Part shown: positions 1 through 5,446 of the stretch, piece by piece
Numbering within the stretch: the stretch's first letter is position 1
Layout of the letters: every line of letters begins with the position of its first letter
Source: JBGLNJ01 sp964353405
Lineage (GTDB): Bacteria > Chloroflexota > Anaerolineae > Fen-1058
Assembly: GCA_964353405.1 (NCBI GenBank)
Contig: CAYGWJ010000077.1
Coordinates: forward strand, 1 to 6,588
Length of the DNA stretch: 6,588 nt
Direction of reading: 5' to 3'
Notes under the pieces: model-generated
What the model was told of the DNA's origin: nothing
Databases searched by the model: none
What the model saw: only the letters and a program-made list of their open reading frames with translations
Program-made: the position numbers and the translations under genes

Positions 1-122
1 AAAGTTTCCTTTAAGGTCTGCACTAGAAACATCTGACGAACTTCGAAAAGCCTTATTTCATGCGGCTTTCCAAGGGCTTTGTTGAGACTGTCCACGATGC
101 GCTGAATACACCAAATGTCCAC
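1..122 (-). other. Unresolved partial open frame at the left edge
   Basis: On the minus strand a frame stays open from a GTG at 122-120 to the left edge (about 40 codons, ending in residues like LGKPHEIRLFEVRQ), and a promoter-like pair lies just upstream at 152-180. I do not recognise the product. The plus strand competes: frame 2 is open from the edge to a TGA at 83-85 and ends in ALETSDELRKALFHAAFQ, which could equally be the C-terminus of an upstream gene. At most one is likely to be real. The sequence left of the window is needed to decide. No clear ribosome binding site precedes the GTG. Confidence 0.2.
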
Positions 123-137
123 GATGCCCTGAATACA
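89..137. repeat. Two-copy direct repeat, 22 bp each
   Basis: Positions 89-110 and 116-137 carry tgtccacgatg-c/c-ctgaataca with one mismatch in 22 (g101 against c128), separated by 5 bp, so the period is 27 bp. Because 27 is a multiple of 3, a gene reading through keeps its frame; on the minus strand the units read as I-Q-G/R-I-V-D. It may be a small tandem duplication in a coding sequence or a paired protein-binding site. There are only two copies and no array. Confidence 0.6.
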
Positions 138-151
138 GATAATTAGTGCCT

Positions 152-180
152 AGTGTACAATATGTCAAAACAGTTGTCAA
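152..180 (-). promoter_or_regulatory. Candidate minus-strand sigma-70-like promoter
   Basis: Read on the minus strand, TTGACA (180-175) is followed by a 17-bp spacer and TACACT (157-152). The -35 matches the consensus fully and the -10 at 4 of 6. It would start a leftward transcript near position 145, ahead of the minus-strand open frame at the left edge. The region is AT-rich compared with the rest of the window. This is motif matching only. Confidence 0.35.
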
Positions 181-206
181 TCGGGAAATTTTGGTGATTA
201 CAAGTC

Positions 207-283
207 TGTCATTGCGAGTGAAGCGAAGCAATCTCAGTTACTTGGGGATTGCCTCATCGCAAAAATCGCTCCTCGCAATGGCA
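207..283. repeat. Imperfect palindromic interspersed repeat (MITE/REP-like)
   Basis: The left end TGTCATTGCGAG (207-218) pairs at 11 of 12 positions with CTCGCAATGGCA (272-283). Inside it, GCAATCTC (228-235) pairs at 7 of 8 with GGGATTGC (245-252), and a gaagcga / tcgct segment lies between. This gives a 77-bp stem with interruptions. The sequence resembles a palindromic element of the type 'cattgcgag..gaagcgaagcaatctc' that I know as dispersed in many unrelated bacterial genomes. It encodes nothing, and it sits just upstream of the TA promoter. Recognition of the family is from memory. Confidence 0.7.
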
Positions 284-322
284 GTTCGGAGCTGTGCCTA
301 GTCACCAGGGAAATCATGGCGG

Positions 323-381
323 CTGGCGCGCCTATCATGCCTGTGTCGTTGCGCCCCACCAAGTGATTTGTGATATACTCA
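323..381 (+). promoter_or_regulatory. TA-type promoter, copy 1 (extended -10), before the MNT pseudogene
   Basis: TG (371-372), one base, then TATACT (374-379) makes an extended -10 element; no good -35 lies at 17 bp. The -10 is embedded in TGTGA-TATAC-TCAAA (369-383), an imperfect inverted repeat that could be an operator. The 59 bp 323-381 align without gaps to 5039-5097 upstream of the antitoxin gene with 45 identities, the last 15 bp being identical. The start codon of the MNT gene follows at 405, with AAAGGAGG at 387-394. Conservation before two unrelated TA units supports a regulatory role. Confidence 0.6.
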
Positions 382-404
382 AAGAGAAAGGAGGTTCGGG
401 CGCT

Positions 405-696
405 ATGGGCATTGACGAGTTGTTGAAAGAAAAACGCCAGGACATTTTGCAGATTGCCGAGCGGCACGGCGCGTACAACGTGCGTATCTTTGGCTCGGTC
501 GTGCGCGGCGAAGCTGGCCCCCGATAGCGATGTGGATTTGCTGGTAAAAGTCGGGCCGGTTCATTCGCCCTGGTTTCCGGCCAGCCTGACTGCCGATCTC
601 GAAAACCTGCTAGGGCGCAAGGTGGATGTTGTCACCGAGGCGGCTCTCCATTGGCACATTCGCGACCGCGTCTTGAAGGAGGCCGTGCCGCTATGA
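405..696 (+). pseudogene. MNT-type nucleotidyltransferase antitoxin, frameshifted
   Basis: The start is the ATG at 405, 10 nt after a strong AAAGGAGG (387-394). The first frame reads MGIDELLKEKRQDIL...NVRIFGSVVRGEAGP and then hits TAG at 525. One base over, it continues with DSDVDLLVKVGP and runs to TGA 694-696. Removing one C from the five-C run at 518-522 restores a 96-residue protein with the complete GSxxRGxxxxxSDxDLxV nucleotidyltransferase motif (G30, S31; catalytic pair D42 and D44). Small MNT proteins of this kind are antitoxins that, in the best-studied pair, AMPylate a HEPN ribonuclease toxin. The stop overlaps the ATG of the HEPN remnant (ATGA), the usual coupled arrangement. The break falls exactly in the active-site motif. 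A sequencing error in the C run is the main alternative. Confidence 0.8.
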
Positions 697-719
697 CGGC
701 GCATGACGATCGGCTCTAT
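693..719 (+). pseudogene. HEPN (DUF86) toxin gene, first nine codons only
   Basis: An ATG at 693 overlaps the MNT stop as ATGA and opens MTAHDDRLY, the way DUF86 HEPN ribonucleases next to MNT genes typically begin (M..DDRLYL). After Tyr-9 nothing resembles HEPN: the RxxxxH active site and the rest of the roughly 110-residue protein are absent. The frame stays open into unrelated residues and then, in frame, into the DUF1156 remnant, giving a 56-codon chimeric ORF ending at TAG 861-863. The inference is a deletion with its junction near 720. The assignment rests on nine residues plus gene position. Confidence 0.55.
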
Positions 720-746
720 CCACTTTCCGTTTTTTTTCCACACGCG

Positions 747-896
747 ATGAATCTGCCCAAGCGTCTCATAAAAGTTGACTTGCCCATCAAGCGCATCTCG
801 GCGCACGCCCGGCGCGAGAAATCCATCCGCCACGGCCACATCTCCACGCACCACATCGGGTAGGCGCGGCGACCGCTAGCCGCCGGCCGCGCGGCT
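747..896 (+). pseudogene. DUF1156 adenine-specific DNA methylase, N-terminal fragment with internal stop
   Basis: From the ATG at 747 the frame gives MNLPKRLIKVDLPIKRIS, then AHARREKSIRHGHISTHHI, then G, stop (TAG 861-863), and in the same frame ARRPLAAGRAA. This matches the family's N-terminal block, which normally reads ..HIWWARRPLAACRA. So TGG TGG has become GGG TAG, and Leu before the last His has become His. Family members run to about 900-1000 residues and modify adenine in DNA, often in anti-phage loci. Only about 50 codons remain, and homology stops near 896. The catalytic methylase motifs are all missing. No ribosome binding site is evident before 747. The identity is based on remembered family sequence but the block is distinctive. 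Confidence 0.8.
762..817 (+). repeat. Direct repeat copy 1 (methylase start)
   Basis: This 56-bp stretch recurs in the same orientation at 5918-5970 with one substitution (T780 against C5936) and a 3-bp gap (gcg, one Ala codon, absent in copy 2). Both copies encode KRLIKVDLPIKRIS followed by (A)HARR. The two copies bracket the helicase gene and the PIN toxin pair, about 5.15 kb apart. Confidence 0.85.
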
Positions 897-1289
897 GCCC
901 CGCTTGACCATTCTTCCCCTGTTTCGCACTATGCTCTGCAATAGGGTATAATATCTGCACGTGATGTACGCCGAGATGGACTTGGAACGCTGCAAAACAA
1001 TTCGGTGTTGTTGACAATTGGCGACTGTAATCCTTACGGGCTTACGCACATTACAACGCGTATGGCACGCTTGGGCACATAGGCCGTGGGGCTGACCGCT
1101 TGCGCGTGCGGCCCTTTTCGTTTGAGTGGTTGGCCTTACTGCGCTCTAACCTCGCCAACACAGTGACCTCGGATTGTTATGCGTTTGTTATACCGTCCTC
1201 CTTTTTGTGATGCTCCTGTTATCCGATTACCTCAAAATTGAGTAGCATGGCAATCCCCCTGCCAAGTGGCCCACGGGGTTTGGCATGTC
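897..1289. other. Intergenic stretch without a recognisable gene
   Basis: No reading frame here looks coding: the longest open stretches are short and broken. Contents noted: a TATAAT at 947-952 without a well-placed -35; an isolated TTGACA at 1011-1016 without a -10 at the right distance; a short repeated CTTACG near 1033-1046; a GC-rich hairpin followed by TTTT at 1089-1118; and an inverted repeat TGCCAA (1260-1265) / TTGGCA (1280-1285). It may be the decayed remainder of the methylase or of another lost gene, but nothing in it can be identified. Confidence 0.5.
1089..1118 (+). terminator. Possible intrinsic terminator
   Basis: GGG (1089-1091) pairs with CCC (1112-1114), and CCGC (1096-1099) with GCGG (1108-1111). 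A 4-nt bulge sits on the left side and an 8-nt loop at the top, and TTTT (1115-1118) follows. An alternative outer pair is GGCCG 1082-1086 with CGGCC 1109-1113. The T tract is short and the stem interrupted, so it is weak. It would separate the decayed region from the helicase transcription unit. Confidence 0.3.
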
Positions 1290-1318
1290 TGGACAATTCC
1301 TTTGTTTCCGCCTATACT
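1290..1318 (+). promoter_or_regulatory. Candidate sigma-70-like promoter of the helicase gene
   Basis: TGGACA (1290-1295, 5 of 6 to TTGACA) and TATACT (1313-1318, 5 of 6 to TATAAT) are separated by exactly 17 bp. The predicted transcript starts near 1325, leaving a leader of about 190 nt before the GTG at 1516. It is the best-spaced plus-strand promoter seen upstream of the helicase. An inverted repeat TGCCAA/TTGGCA (1260-1285) abuts the -35 and could be an operator. Confidence 0.55.
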
Positions 1319-1324
1319 TTCAGC

Positions 1325-1515
1325 ATACTAATCTGACAAACACGATGCCCCGCGGCGTGCGACCATCCGGGGTGCGGCCAATGCGACCGTAGCGAAGCGG
1401 AGGTGGCGCGTGGCAGTTTCTCTAGTGCAGTGGGCTGCCTGCGTCGCGCCAACGGCGCACGGGCGACCTTGTTCGTTCCCTGCCTAGAGTGATCGCCAAG
1501 AAAGGCTTGACGGCT
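1325..1515 (+). other. GC-rich structured leader of the helicase gene
   Basis: The leader contains a compact hairpin GCGCC-AAC-GGCGC (1446-1458) and a CCCCG (1348-1352) / CGGGG pairing. It also contains a 15-codon ORF at 1345-1392 (ATG to TAG) whose product repeats Gly-Val-Arg-Pro, from three tandem copies of a tgcgacca-like unit. A ribosome-binding-like AAAGG lies at 1501-1505. A regulatory upstream ORF or attenuator is possible but nothing proves it; the ORF has no convincing ribosome binding site. I do not recognise a riboswitch family. Confidence 0.25.
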
Positions 1516-4500
1516 GTGACCATCGATCTCAAGCCCAACATGATTCTTCGGGGGCCGATCTTTTCCGAACCCGTTCAGGTGATTGTCGCCATCCCAATGG
1601 GCGACTCGGTCAAGCTGATCGGCAAAGGGTTGCGCACCGGCCAGGTCCACGAGCCTATCCTCTCGCCCCAGCAACTTGCGACGCTGGAAATCACCCCGGA
1701 GCAAGAGCCATTTGACGGCGACGCCGCCAGGTTCCGCCTCGGCGTCGAAGCGCTGCGGCTGGGGCTGGCTTACGAGTACGACCCGTATTTTACGCTTTCC
1801 ATCGCCCGCGTTGACCCGCTGCCACATCAGCTTGAAGCCGTCTATGATTACTTTCTCAAACTCTCCCGCATCCGTTTCTTGCTGGCCGATGACCCCGGCG
1901 CCGGCAAGACCATCATGGCCGGACTGCTCATCAAGGAACTCAAGATTCGCGGGCTGATCCGGCGGGTGCTTATCGTTACGCCGGCCAACCTGTCCTTCCA
2001 ATGGCAACGCGAGATGAAGGAAAAGTTCCGCGAGCACTTTGAGGTGGTGCGCGGCGACGTGCTGCGCGCCAACTATGGCTCGAACCCCTGGCAAGAAAAG
2101 AACCAGGTCATCACTTCGGTATCGTGGGTCTCGCGCATCGAGGACGCCAAAGAAAGCCTGCTCCGCAGCCGATGGGATCTCGTCGTCGTGGACGAAGCTC
2201 ACAAGATGAGCGCCTACAGTGCGGATAAAAAGACGCTGGCCTATCAACTGGGCGAGGCCCTGTCGGAGATGACCGACCATTACCTGCTGATGACGGCCAC
2301 GCCGCACAAGGGCGACCCCAAGAACTTTTGCCTGTTCCTGGCTTTGCTGGATCCGGATGTGTATGGCGACGTGAAAAGCCTGGAAGAGGCGATGCGCCGA
2401 AACCAAGCGCCGTTCTACCTGCGCCGCGTCAAAGAAGCCCTGGTGACCTTCCCCGATCCGGATACCGGCCAGGTCAAAGCCATCTTTACCAAGCGCAACG
2501 TCCAGACGACCGAGTTCCAGATCAACGACGACGAATGGGACTTGTATGACGCCTTGACCCGCTACGTGGAAGAGCAATCCATCAAGGCGGCGCAGGATGA
2601 TTCGGCGCGCGGGCGGGCGCTCGGTTTTACGATGGCAATGTTGCAACGCCGCTTTGCGTCCTCCATCTATGCCGTGCGGCGCAGCCTGGAACGGATGCGT
2701 GACAAGCGCCAAAAGATACTCGACGACCCGGCGGCCTATCGCCAGGAGCAAATCGCCAAGAAAATCCCCGAAGACTTTGACGAACTACCTGAAGAAGAAC
2801 AACAGCAAATCGTTGACGCTTTGGAAGAGGTGGTCGCCTCCGTTGACCCGACGGCGCTCAGGCACGAGATCATCCAGCTCAACCGGCTGATTGACCAGGC
2901 GCGTGCGCTGGAACAACGCGAGGTGGAGTCCAAGCTCTCCAAGCTGAAGGATGTGCTCACCCAGCAGGGCGTCTTGGCCGATTCCAAGATAAAGCTCCTC
3001 ATCTTTACCGAGCACAAGGAGACGCTGGACTATTTGGTTGGAGATGGCAAGGGCGGCCGCCCCCTGGGCAAGCTGCGCGAGTGGGGGCTGTGCATCACGC
3101 AGATTCACGGCGGGATGAAAATCGGCGACCGCGACATGCCCGGCACGCGCATCTATGCCGAGCGCGAGTTCCGCGACGACTGCCAGGTGATGGTGGCGAC
3201 CGAGGCCGCGGGCGAGGGCATCAATCTCCAGTTCTGCTGGTTCATGATCAACTATGACATCCCCTGGAACCCGGTGCGCCTGGAGCAGCGCATGGGCCGC
3301 ATCCATCGCTACGGACAGGAAAAAGATTGCCTGATTTTCAACTTTGTCTCGACCAACACGCGCGAAGGCCGCGTGCTCAGTAAGTTGTTCGAGCGACTGC
3401 AAGCTATCGAGAACGACCTTGACCCTGACCACACGGGCAAAGTGTTCAACGTGCTGGGTGACGTGTTCCCCGCCAACCAGCTTGAGCGCATGTTGCGTGA
3501 GATGTACGCCCACAACCTCACCGAAGAGGTCATCAAGAATCGCATCGTCGAAGAGGTGGACACGGAGCGTTTCCGCCGCATCACACATTCGACGTTAGAG
3601 GGCCTTGCCAAGCGCGAATTGAATCTTTCGGCCATCGTCGGCAAGTCGGCCGAGGCCAAAGAGCGGCGGCTGGTGCCGGAAGTGATCGAGGATTTCTTTT
3701 GTCAGGCGGGGCCGCTGGCCGGCATTCATCCCAAGGCTCAATCCGCCGCTTCCCCGCATGTCTATCGAATCGGGCGAGTGCCGCGAACATTGTGGCCGTG
3801 GGGCGAGCGGCTGGAACCACGTTTTGGCAAGTTGGGCCGCGAGTACAAGCAGATTGTGTTTGACAAGAAATTGCTCACCGACGACCCGACGCTGGAATGG
3901 GTGACGCCCGGCCACGCGCTGTTCGAGTGCGTGCGCGAGGAAGCGTTGGAGCGCGTGCAGACTGACCTGCGGCGCGGCGCGGTGTTCTATGACCTGCACC
4001 GCGAGCAGCCGGCCCGGCTGGATGCGTTCTCGGCGGCGATTCAGGATGGACGCGGGAACGTCATTCACCGCCGCTTGTTTGTGGCGCAAACCGACCCGGA
4101 CGGCACGTTGATCATTCGCCAGCCCACTATCTTTTTGGATTTGATTCCGGCTCAAGACCTAACAGGTCTCCCAGACCTGTTAGGTCTCAATCTGCCGGAT
4201 CGAAACCAGGTCGAGCGCACGCTGGTGGATAAGGCGCTGCTGCCGTTTTTGCACGAGGTCAGTGCTCAGCGCGAACAAGAGGTCGAGACGATTTCGCGCC
4301 ACCTGGAGATCAGCCTGAACGCGATCATTGACCGCGTGCAACGTCAGTTTGCCGACTTGATCGAGCAAAAAGAATCCGGATCGCAAGAGCCCGGCCTGGA
4401 TGGGCGTATCAAGCTGCTCGACGACCGGCTGATGGAACTCAACGAGCGTTTGGAGCGCCGGCGCAGCGAGTTGCAGCAGGAGCGCCAGTGCGTCATTGCC

Positions 4501-4995
4501 GACATTGGGCACGTGGGACGAGCCTGGGTCTTGCCGCACCCGGAGCGTTCCGCGCCCGGCATCGCGCCGATGGTGCGCGACGAGGAAATCGAGCGCATCG
4601 CAGTCGAAGCGGTCAAGGCATATGAAGCGGCGCAGGGCCGCGCGTGGATCGAAAGCGTGGAAAAAGAGAATCGCGGATTTGACCTGATCTCGCGCCGCTC
4701 GCACCCGGAAGACCCTCGCACCGCGATTGACGTGCGCTTTATCGAGGTCAAGGGGCGCGCGGGCGTGGGCGAAGTGGCGCTCACGGCCAACGAGTACAAG
4801 ACAGCCGAGCGGCTCAAGAACGACTATTGGCTTTACGTGGTCTATAACTGTGCTTCAACACCGCAGGTGCATGTGATACGAGACCCGGCGCAGATGGGGT
4901 GGCAGCCCTTCGTCACCATCGAGCACTATCAGGCCAGCGCGCAGATGATTCTGCAAGCCGCGCAACAAAACGCCAGGGATATAGGAGCGCCCTAG
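1516..4995 (+). CDS. SNF2-family helicase with C-terminal DUF3883 (NOV_C) domain, defence-associated
   Basis: This is a 1159-residue protein if started at GTG 1516 (MTIDLKPNMILRGPIF), which has AAAGG 10 nt upstream; an in-frame GTG at 1489 lacks a ribosome binding site. Motifs, numbered from 1516: PHQ at 103-105; Walker A DDPGAGKT 125-132; DEAH 226-229; motif III MTATPHKGD 259-267; second RecA lobe with LLIFTEHKETL near 494-504, ATEAAGEGINL 561-571 and arginine-finger motif EQRMGRIHRYGQ 590-601. A charged helical insertion (about 335-480) separates the lobes, as in RapA/HepA-like SNF2 proteins. A coiled coil occupies about 918-992. DUF3883 covers about 1050-1125, with GFDL, EVKGR (1077-1081) and YWLYVV (1104-1109), a restriction-nuclease-like fold of uncertain activity. 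The protein probably translocates on DNA in phage defence beside a methylase, as in DISARM (DrmD-like) or similar loci. No methylase survives here. All catalytic motifs look intact. A 33-bp palindrome adds 11 residues near 881-891. Confidence 0.93.
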   Translation: MTIDLKPNMILRGPIFSEPVQVIVAIPMGDSVKLIGKGLRTGQVHEPILSPQQLATLEITPEQEPFDGDAARFRLGVEALRLGLAYEYDPYFTLSIARVDPLPHQLEAVYDYFLKLSRIRFLLADDPGAGKTIMAGLLIKELKIRGLIRRVLIVTPANLSFQWQREMKEKFREHFEVVRGDVLRANYGSNPWQEKNQVITSVSWVSRIEDAKESLLRSRWDLVVVDEAHKMSAYSADKKTLAYQLGEALSEMTDHYLLMTATPHKGDPKNFCLFLALLDPDVYGDVKSLEEAMRRNQAPFYLRRVKEALVTFPDPDTGQVKAIFTKRNVQTTEFQINDDEWDLYDALTRYVEEQSIKAAQDDSARGRALGFTMAMLQRRFASSIYAVRRSLERMRDKRQKILDDPAAYRQEQIAKKIPEDFDELPEEEQQQIVDALEEVVASVDPTALRHEIIQLNRLIDQARALEQREVESKLSKLKDVLTQQGVLADSKIKLLIFTEHKETLDYLVGDGKGGRPLGKLREWGLCITQIHGGMKIGDRDMPGTRIYAEREFRDDCQVMVATEAAGEGINLQFCWFMINYDIPWNPVRLEQRMGRIHRYGQEKDCLIFNFVSTNTREGRVLSKLFERLQAIENDLDPDHTGKVFNVLGDVFPANQLERMLREMYAHNLTEEVIKNRIVEEVDTERFRRITHSTLEGLAKRELNLSAIVGKSAEAKERRLVPEVIEDFFCQAGPLAGIHPKAQSAASPHVYRIGRVPRTLWPWGERLEPRFGKLGREYKQIVFDKKLLTDDPTLEWVTPGHALFECVREEALERVQTDLRRGAVFYDLHREQPARLDAFSAAIQDGRGNVIHRRLFVAQTDPDGTLIIRQPTIFLDLIPAQDLTGLPDLLGLNLPDRNQVERTLVDKALLPFLHEVSAQREQEVETISRHLEISLNAIIDRVQRQFADLIEQKESGSQEPGLDGRIKLLDDRLMELNERLERRRSELQQERQCVIADIGHVGRAWVLPHPERSAPGIAPMVRDEEIERIAVEAVKAYEAAQGRAWIESVEKENRGFDLISRRSHPEDPRTAIDVRFIEVKGRAGVGEVALTANEYKTAERLKNDYWLYVVYNCASTPQVHVIRDPAQMGWQPFVTIEHYQASAQMILQAAQQNARDIGAP
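4155..4187. repeat. Perfect 15-bp inverted repeat inside the helicase gene (in-frame palindromic element)
   Basis: AGACCTAACAGGTCT (4155-4169), spacer CCC, then its exact reverse complement AGACCTGTTAGGTCT (4173-4187). Each arm is itself a palindrome (AGACCT / AGGTCT around 3 nt), so the structure is nested. The element is 33 bp, which is 11 codons, and encodes DLTGLPDLLGL without disturbing the frame. It lies in the linker between the IFLDLIPA strand and the PDRNQVERTLVDKALLPF helix, ahead of the coiled coil, where family members vary in length. It resembles dispersed small palindromes that I associate with Chloroflexota genomes; that link is from memory. Confidence 0.9.
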
Positions 4996-4996
4996 C

Positions 4997-5029
4997 CTCG
5001 GCTGGGCGATCACACGGCGCGGGGCCGAG
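4997..5029 (+). terminator. Weak hairpin just after the helicase stop
   Basis: CTCGGC (4997-5002) pairs with GCCGAG (5024-5029), followed by TTTC. The loop is 21 nt and the T tract only three, so this is at best a weak terminator. It lies between the helicase stop (4993-4995) and the antitoxin promoter, where transcription would be expected to end. Confidence 0.25.
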
Positions 5030-5038
5030 TTTCGTCCA

Positions 5039-5097
5039 CTGGCGCATACATCATACCCTTGTCGCAGCGCCGCGTCAAGCGGTTTGTGATATACTCA
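5039..5097 (+). promoter_or_regulatory. TA-type promoter, copy 2, with a palindromic operator candidate
   Basis: TG (5087-5088), one base, TATACT (5090-5095) is an extended -10. It is centred in a perfect inverted repeat TGTGA-TATAC-TCACA (5085-5099), a natural operator for an autoregulating antitoxin, since binding would block the -10. The 59 bp match 323-381 at 45 positions without gaps. The antitoxin ATG follows at 5141. No well-spaced -35 is seen, which an extended -10 can tolerate. Confidence 0.65.
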
Positions 5098-5140
5098 CAC
5101 ATGACGAGTATTGGTTTCAGCATGTGGAAAAGGAGTTGTC

Positions 5141-5446
5141 ATGAGTGCCAATGTGTCAACCGAGAACAGCCTGATCCGCCAGGCCGTGATTGACGTTGCC
5201 AGCTTACCGGAAGAAGACCTATCATTGATCGTCGAGTTCGTGAGCTATTTGAAGCAGCGGCGCAGTATGTCTGGCCGCAAGCTTTCGGCCACCGAGATTC
5301 GAGCCGAGGCGAGGCGGCGAGCCAACGCCTTGAAAGGTGTGCCACGCCACGAACTGGTGGCTCGCTTCCAAGAGTTGAGCGAGTCCATCCGCGCCCAGGC
5401 GGTTGCAGAGGGCACAGCGATTGAGGGAGACTGGCAGCGTGACTGA
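5141..5446 (+). CDS. Putative antitoxin of a PIN-toxin pair
   Basis: The start is ATG 5141, five nt after AAAAGGAG (5128-5135); the product has 101 residues (MSANVSTENSLIRQAV...). The N-terminal half (about 10-40) is predicted helical, IRQAVIDVASLPEED then a hydrophobic helix LIVEFVSYLKQRR, like other short hypothetical antitoxins. The middle is basic (EIRAEARRRANALKG). The C-terminus, SIRAQAVAEGTAIEGDW, resembles the acidic tail with which VapB-type antitoxins plug a PIN active site. I cannot place the DNA-binding domain in AbrB, RHH or MazE families by eye. The stop overlaps the toxin's GTG by 8 nt, implying translational coupling. The palindrome on the -10 of its promoter suggests autoregulation. 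Function is inferred chiefly from size and position. Confidence 0.75.
   Translation: MSANVSTENSLIRQAVIDVASLPEEDLSLIVEFVSYLKQRRSMSGRKLSATEIRAEARRRANALKGVPRHELVARFQELSESIRAQAVAEGTAIEGDWQRD

Noticed and set aside
89..137. Start of a CRISPR array
   Set aside because: Only two units with a 5-bp spacer; no third repeat or spacer-length pattern on either side, and no cas genes.
864..876. gcgcggcgaccgc is shared with the 3' end of the PIN gene (5857-5869), suggesting a third methylase scrap there
   Set aside because: Only 13 GC-rich bases match, the reading frame differs, and the rest of the block is absent at 5857-5880. Chance is likely.
947..952. TATAAT as a promoter -10
   Set aside because: No acceptable -35 at 16-18 bp, no TG extension, and no gene within reach downstream.
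961..1013. A 16-codon ORF MYAEMDLERC... at 964 as a small gene
   Set aside because: It is too short, has no ribosome binding site, and resembles nothing I know.
1312..2751. A 479-codon open frame on the minus strand across the start of the helicase gene
   Set aside because: It is the antisense shadow of the helicase frame. The product has no recognisable motif and the plus-strand frame carries Walker A and DEAH in the same stretch.
2785..3588. A 267-codon minus-strand open frame inside the helicase gene
   Set aside because: It mirrors the codon structure of the helicase RecA2 region, has no start signal and no known domain, and typifies GC-rich antisense frames.
5085..5099. CRP/FNR site TGTGA-N5-TCACA
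   Set aside because: CRP needs six bases between half sites and this has five; overlap with the -10 of a TA promoter makes an antitoxin operator the simpler explanation.
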